In this document: positions 61,326 through 64,000 of the stretch, piece by piece
How positions within the stretch are numbered: the stretch's first letter is position 1
Layout of the letters: each line of letters opens with the position of its first letter
Origin: Natronoglycomyces albus
GTDB taxonomy: Bacteria > Actinomycetota > Actinomycetes > Mycobacteriales > Micromonosporaceae
NCBI RefSeq assembly: GCF_016925535.1
Contig: NZ_CP070496.1
Location: 3,162,001-3,226,000, forward strand
Length of the DNA: 64,000 bases
Reading direction: 5' to 3'
Position numbers and translations under genes: made by a program
Notes under the pieces: model-generated
Told to the model about the DNA's origin: nothing
The model's input: only the letters and a program-made list of their open reading frames with translations
The model's database searches: none

Positions 61326-62351
61326 CTACCCTAGGTTAATCGCCCTTTGCCTCCTGATCTCTGAGAGGGCGACCGAGGCGGCCACGGAGGCGTTGAGCGA
61401 CTCGGTCTCCGAGGCGATCGGGATGCGCACCCGGAAGTCGACCGTCTCGCTGACCAGGCGGGACACACCTCGTCCTTCATCGCCGACGACCAGAAGGATC
61501 GGGTCGGACGCGACGGGAAGGTCGTATAGTTCGGTGTCTCCCTCACCGTCGAGAGCGACGGTCATGATGCCTGCTTGCTGGGCGTCTTTGACTGCGCGGG
61601 TCATGTTGACCACTCGGGCGATGGGGAGGCGGGCGGCAGCTCCGGCGGAGCTGCGCCAGGCCACGGCGGTCATTCCGGAGGCGCGGCGGGTGGGAATGGC
61701 GAGGCCGTGTCCACCGAACGCGGCGGTGGATCGGACGATCGCTCCCAGGTTGCGCGGGTCGGTGACGCCGTCGAGGGCGACCAGTAGCGCCGGCTCGGGG
61801 GCGGCGGTGGCTTCCTCGATGAGGTCGGGCAGCTCCAGGTATTCGAACGGTTCGACTTCCAGGCCTAGGCCCTGGTGCATCGCACCTTTGGTGCGGCGGT
61901 CGAGTTCGGCTCGCGGCACCTCTCGTACTTCAAGTCCCCGGTTGTGGGCGACGCGGACGGCTTCGGCGACCCGGTCGTCGGAGTCGATTCCTTCGGCGAC
62001 GAATAGGGTCGCGGAGGGCACTGAGGCGCGCAGCGCCTCGACCACGGGGTTGCGACCAACGAGCAATTCCAGGGCATCGTGGCTGCGTTTGCGCCGGTCG
62101 TTGCGGGGTTTAGCTTTGCCGATGTGGCTGACGCGGCCCTCTTCGGCGGCTTTGCGGCGTTCCTTCTCCTGCTTCCATTGGGTTCGCTGCGGCTTGTCCT
62201 CACCGGTGTATGACTTGTGCCATGGCCGGTCTTCGGCTTTGAGGCTGCGGCCTTGCGGTTGCAGGCCTTTCTTCTGCCCGCCGGAGCCCTTCTTGCTGCC
62301 TGCTTTGGATTGTTTGCGCTTACCTGGACGCTCGGAGTTGCCCTTGGCCAT
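61326..62351 (-). CDS. rlmB: 23S rRNA 2'-O-ribose methyltransferase of the RlmB/TrmH (SPOUT) family
   Basis: 341 residues from ATG 62351 (MAKGNSERPGKRKQ) with aggaaac SD; the frame is open further but starts no sooner. A basic N-terminal tail of ~90 residues precedes the substrate-binding domain (LLVGRNPVVEALRASVPS) and the SPOUT knot: DPRNLGAIVRSTAAFG (motif 1), VVGDEGRGVSRL (motif 2), IPIASETESLNASVAASVAL (motif 3). RlmB methylates the P-loop guanosine of 23S rRNA. Standard actinobacterial position downstream of cysS. Confidence 0.93.
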   Translation of the reverse strand: MAKGNSERPGKRKQSKAGSKKGSGGQKKGLQPQGRSLKAEDRPWHKSYTGEDKPQRTQWKQEKERRKAAEEGRVSHIGKAKPRNDRRKRSHDALELLVGRNPVVEALRASVPSATLFVAEGIDSDDRVAEAVRVAHNRGLEVREVPRAELDRRTKGAMHQGLGLEVEPFEYLELPDLIEEATAAPEPALLVALDGVTDPRNLGAIVRSTAAFGGHGLAIPTRRASGMTAVAWRSSAGAAARLPIARVVNMTRAVKDAQQAGIMTVALDGEGDTELYDLPVASDPILLVVGDEGRGVSRLVSETVDFRVRIPIASETESLNASVAASVALSEIRRQRAINLG

Positions 62352-62538
62352 AATCGTTTCCTGTCTGTGGTCCCGGCCGCCGGTGCGGCGGTGGACGCGA
62401 AGTGCTGTTGTGTCCGCATTGTCAACGCGGGGCAAGCAATGCCTGTGTTTTCGCCAACCCCGCGCGGCTGCACAGACCACGAGGCCGGTGATGTGGCTAG
62501 GTGGAGGTGTCGCGCTGATTGGGCGGGTGTCGGTGCGG

Positions 62539-63960
62539 TTAGCCGACCGTCCAGCGCGGCCCCTGTGGGGTGTCCTTGACCTGGACTCCGGCTGCTGCGA
62601 GTTCGTCGCGGATGCGGTCGGCGGCCTCGAAGTCGCGGCGCGCGCGAGCGGCTTGGCGCTGTTCCAGTGCCAACGCTACCAGCGCATCCACCACTCCAGT
62701 TAGCTCTGTGTCCGATTCGGAGGCGGACCACTGCGGCGAGAGCGGGTCGAGGCCGAGGACGTCGAGCATGCTACGGGTGGTCGCGGCGGCGTGGGCGGCC
62801 GCGTCCCGGTCGCCATTGCCCGAGGCGATCGCGTCGAGGGCGGTGTTGCCTTCGCGGGCGCGTTCGTGGATGGCGGCGATGGCCATCGGTGTGTTGAGGT
62901 CGTCGTCCATCGCGCTTGTGAATTCTTCGGGCAGCTTGCCGCCGTTGACGGCGTCGGCTCCGAGGGTTTCGATGGCGCGCTTGAGGAAGTTCGTCAGGCG
63001 TCCGTAGGCGGCTTGGGCCTCGCCGAGGGCTTGCTCGGAGAAGTCGATGGCCGAGCGGTAGTGCGCGCTGACTAGGTAGTAGCGGATGTCGACGGGTCGG
63101 AAGCCCTTTTCGCCCAACGATTCGACGCTGAGCACGTTGCCCAGGGACTTCGCCATCTTGGTTCCGGCGAGGTTGAGCATGCCGTTGTGGACCCAGAAGT
63201 TGGTGAAGTCGAGCCCGGCTCCTCGCGACTGAGCGAGTTCGTTCTCGTGGTGGGGGAACATGATATCGGTGCCGCCGCCGTGGATGTCGAAGCCGTCGCC
63301 GAGGTAGCGGCGGGACATGGCGGAGCATTCGATGTGCCAGCCGGGGCGGCCGCGTCCCCATGGGGAGTTCCAAGCGGCGTCGAGCGGTTCGTTTGGTTTG
63401 GCGGCCTTCCACAGGCCGAAGTCGTGGGCGGCGCGCTTGTCGCCCGGTGCGCCGTCGCCGGCCGAGAGCATGTCTTCGGGTTTGCGGTGTGAGAGCGCTC
63501 CGTAGGCGGGGAAGGATTCCACGGAGAAGTACACGTCGCCGGAGTCGGTGACGTAGGCGTGCCCGGCATCGATCAGCTCGCTGATGAGGTCGATCATGTC
63601 GGGGATGTGCCCGGTGGCGCGTGGCTCATAGGTGGGCGGCTCGACGCCAAGGGCGGCGTAGGCGCGGCTGAGGACGCGCTCGTTCTCGTAGGCGATCGAC
63701 CACCAGGGGCGGCCCTGTTCTTCGCCGCGCACCATGATCTTGTCGTCCACGTCGGTGACATTGCGGACGTAGGTGACGTGGTAGCCGCTGTGGCGCAGCC
63801 ACTTGATCAGCACGTCGTAGGAGACGCCGGAGCGTAGGTGACCGATGTGTGGCGGGCCTTGCACGGTGAGCCCACACAGGTAGATGCCGACCTCGCCCTC
63901 TTTACGGGAGCGAAATTCGCGGACGGATCGGGTACCGGTGTCATAAAGTCGCAAGCTCAC
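62539..63960 (-). CDS. cysS: Cysteinyl-tRNA synthetase
   Basis: Class I synthetase that charges tRNA-Cys; about 473 residues. IYLCGLTVQGPPHIGHLRSG holds the first zinc cysteine and the HIGH motif; IECSAMSRRYLG and FPHHENELAQS the remaining zinc ligands; KMAKSLGN the KMSKS loop. The C-terminal helical anticodon-binding part ends ARRDFEAADRIRDELAAAGV. The start is probably GTG 63960 (MSLRLYDTGTRSV); the frame is open to 63975. Complete within the window. Confidence 0.96.
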   Translation of the reverse strand: MSLRLYDTGTRSVREFRSRKEGEVGIYLCGLTVQGPPHIGHLRSGVSYDVLIKWLRHSGYHVTYVRNVTDVDDKIMVRGEEQGRPWWSIAYENERVLSRAYAALGVEPPTYEPRATGHIPDMIDLISELIDAGHAYVTDSGDVYFSVESFPAYGALSHRKPEDMLSAGDGAPGDKRAAHDFGLWKAAKPNEPLDAAWNSPWGRGRPGWHIECSAMSRRYLGDGFDIHGGGTDIMFPHHENELAQSRGAGLDFTNFWVHNGMLNLAGTKMAKSLGNVLSVESLGEKGFRPVDIRYYLVSAHYRSAIDFSEQALGEAQAAYGRLTNFLKRAIETLGADAVNGGKLPEEFTSAMDDDLNTPMAIAAIHERAREGNTALDAIASGNGDRDAAAHAAATTRSMLDVLGLDPLSPQWSASESDTELTGVVDALVALALEQRQAARARRDFEAADRIRDELAAAGVQVKDTPQGPRWTVG

Positions 63961-64000
63961 TCCCCCAGGATACAAAGACGGCCTGTTCAGGACACGGCAG

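Noticed and set aside
1-64000. CRISPR arrays, transposases, phage integrases, rRNA operons
   Set aside because: None seen: no regularly spaced repeats, no DDE or tyrosine-recombinase motifs in any frame I read, and no rRNA-like sequence.

Overview
The window reads as a chromosomal segment of a high-GC Gram-positive actinobacterium. The order sucC-sucD / DUF6350 membrane protein / purN / purH, many GTG and TTG starts behind clear Shine-Dalgarno (SD) sequences, a MacB-type exporter beside an OmpR/EnvZ-type pair, and rlmB next to cysS all fit. Phosphonate genes next to teichoic-acid-like genes make a Glycomycetaceae member (Stackebrandtia/Glycomyces/Haloglycomyces relatives) a plausible guess; that placement is inference.

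Layout. 1-2.4 kb (minus): VOC protein, an orphan EndoU toxin tail with a probable immunity gene, and a kinase-fold protein. 2.4-10.8 kb: core metabolism (purH, purN, DUF6350; a proline-rich membrane protein, a B12-binding protein, sucCD). 10.8-19.7 kb: a patchy region with repeat elements, a lipoprotein, a large palindrome, a lone TOPRIM protein, an ABC exporter with a two-component system, and an Abi/HEPN gene between ~160-bp direct repeats.

19.7-33.5 kb is a surface-polymer locus: a TagF-like glycerophosphotransferase; PEP mutase fused to a cytidylyltransferase, phosphonopyruvate decarboxylase and a phosphonoacetaldehyde reductase (predicted PEP -> phosphonopyruvate -> phosphonoacetaldehyde -> 2-hydroxyethylphosphonate, then CMP activation); a HIT protein; a TagD-like cytidylyltransferase; three LicD-type transferases; and a sugar-transfer-associated ATP-grasp. 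A LicC-like nucleotidyltransferase at 57.5-58.2 kb looks like a detached member of the same pathway.

33.5-57.3 kb is the most unusual part: a divergently organised array of eight paralogous GshF-like ATP-grasp proteins plus one wrecked copy. Seven carry a C-terminal acylphosphatase domain (one of them with its ATP-binding region deleted) and the eighth has a decayed one. The longest three begin with what looks like a catalytically dead enolase-superfamily (dipeptide-epimerase-like) domain. Between them sit five small companion proteins that I read as shrunken, degenerate ATP-grasp derivatives, and one CapA-family metallophosphatase. Mixed intact and decayed catalytic residues, a stand-alone N-domain fragment and a chimeric pseudogene show that the array is actively duplicating and decaying. 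My working idea is a multi-subunit cytoplasmic amide-ligase system that builds or attaches a peptide-like substituent, probably linked to the phosphonate/polyol-phosphate surface polymer. Substrates cannot be read from the sequence.

58.2-64 kb returns to core genes (minus): tRNA-Thr(UGU), an Hsp70-propeller membrane fusion, rlmB and cysS. No rRNA, CRISPR array, transposase or phage integrase was seen.
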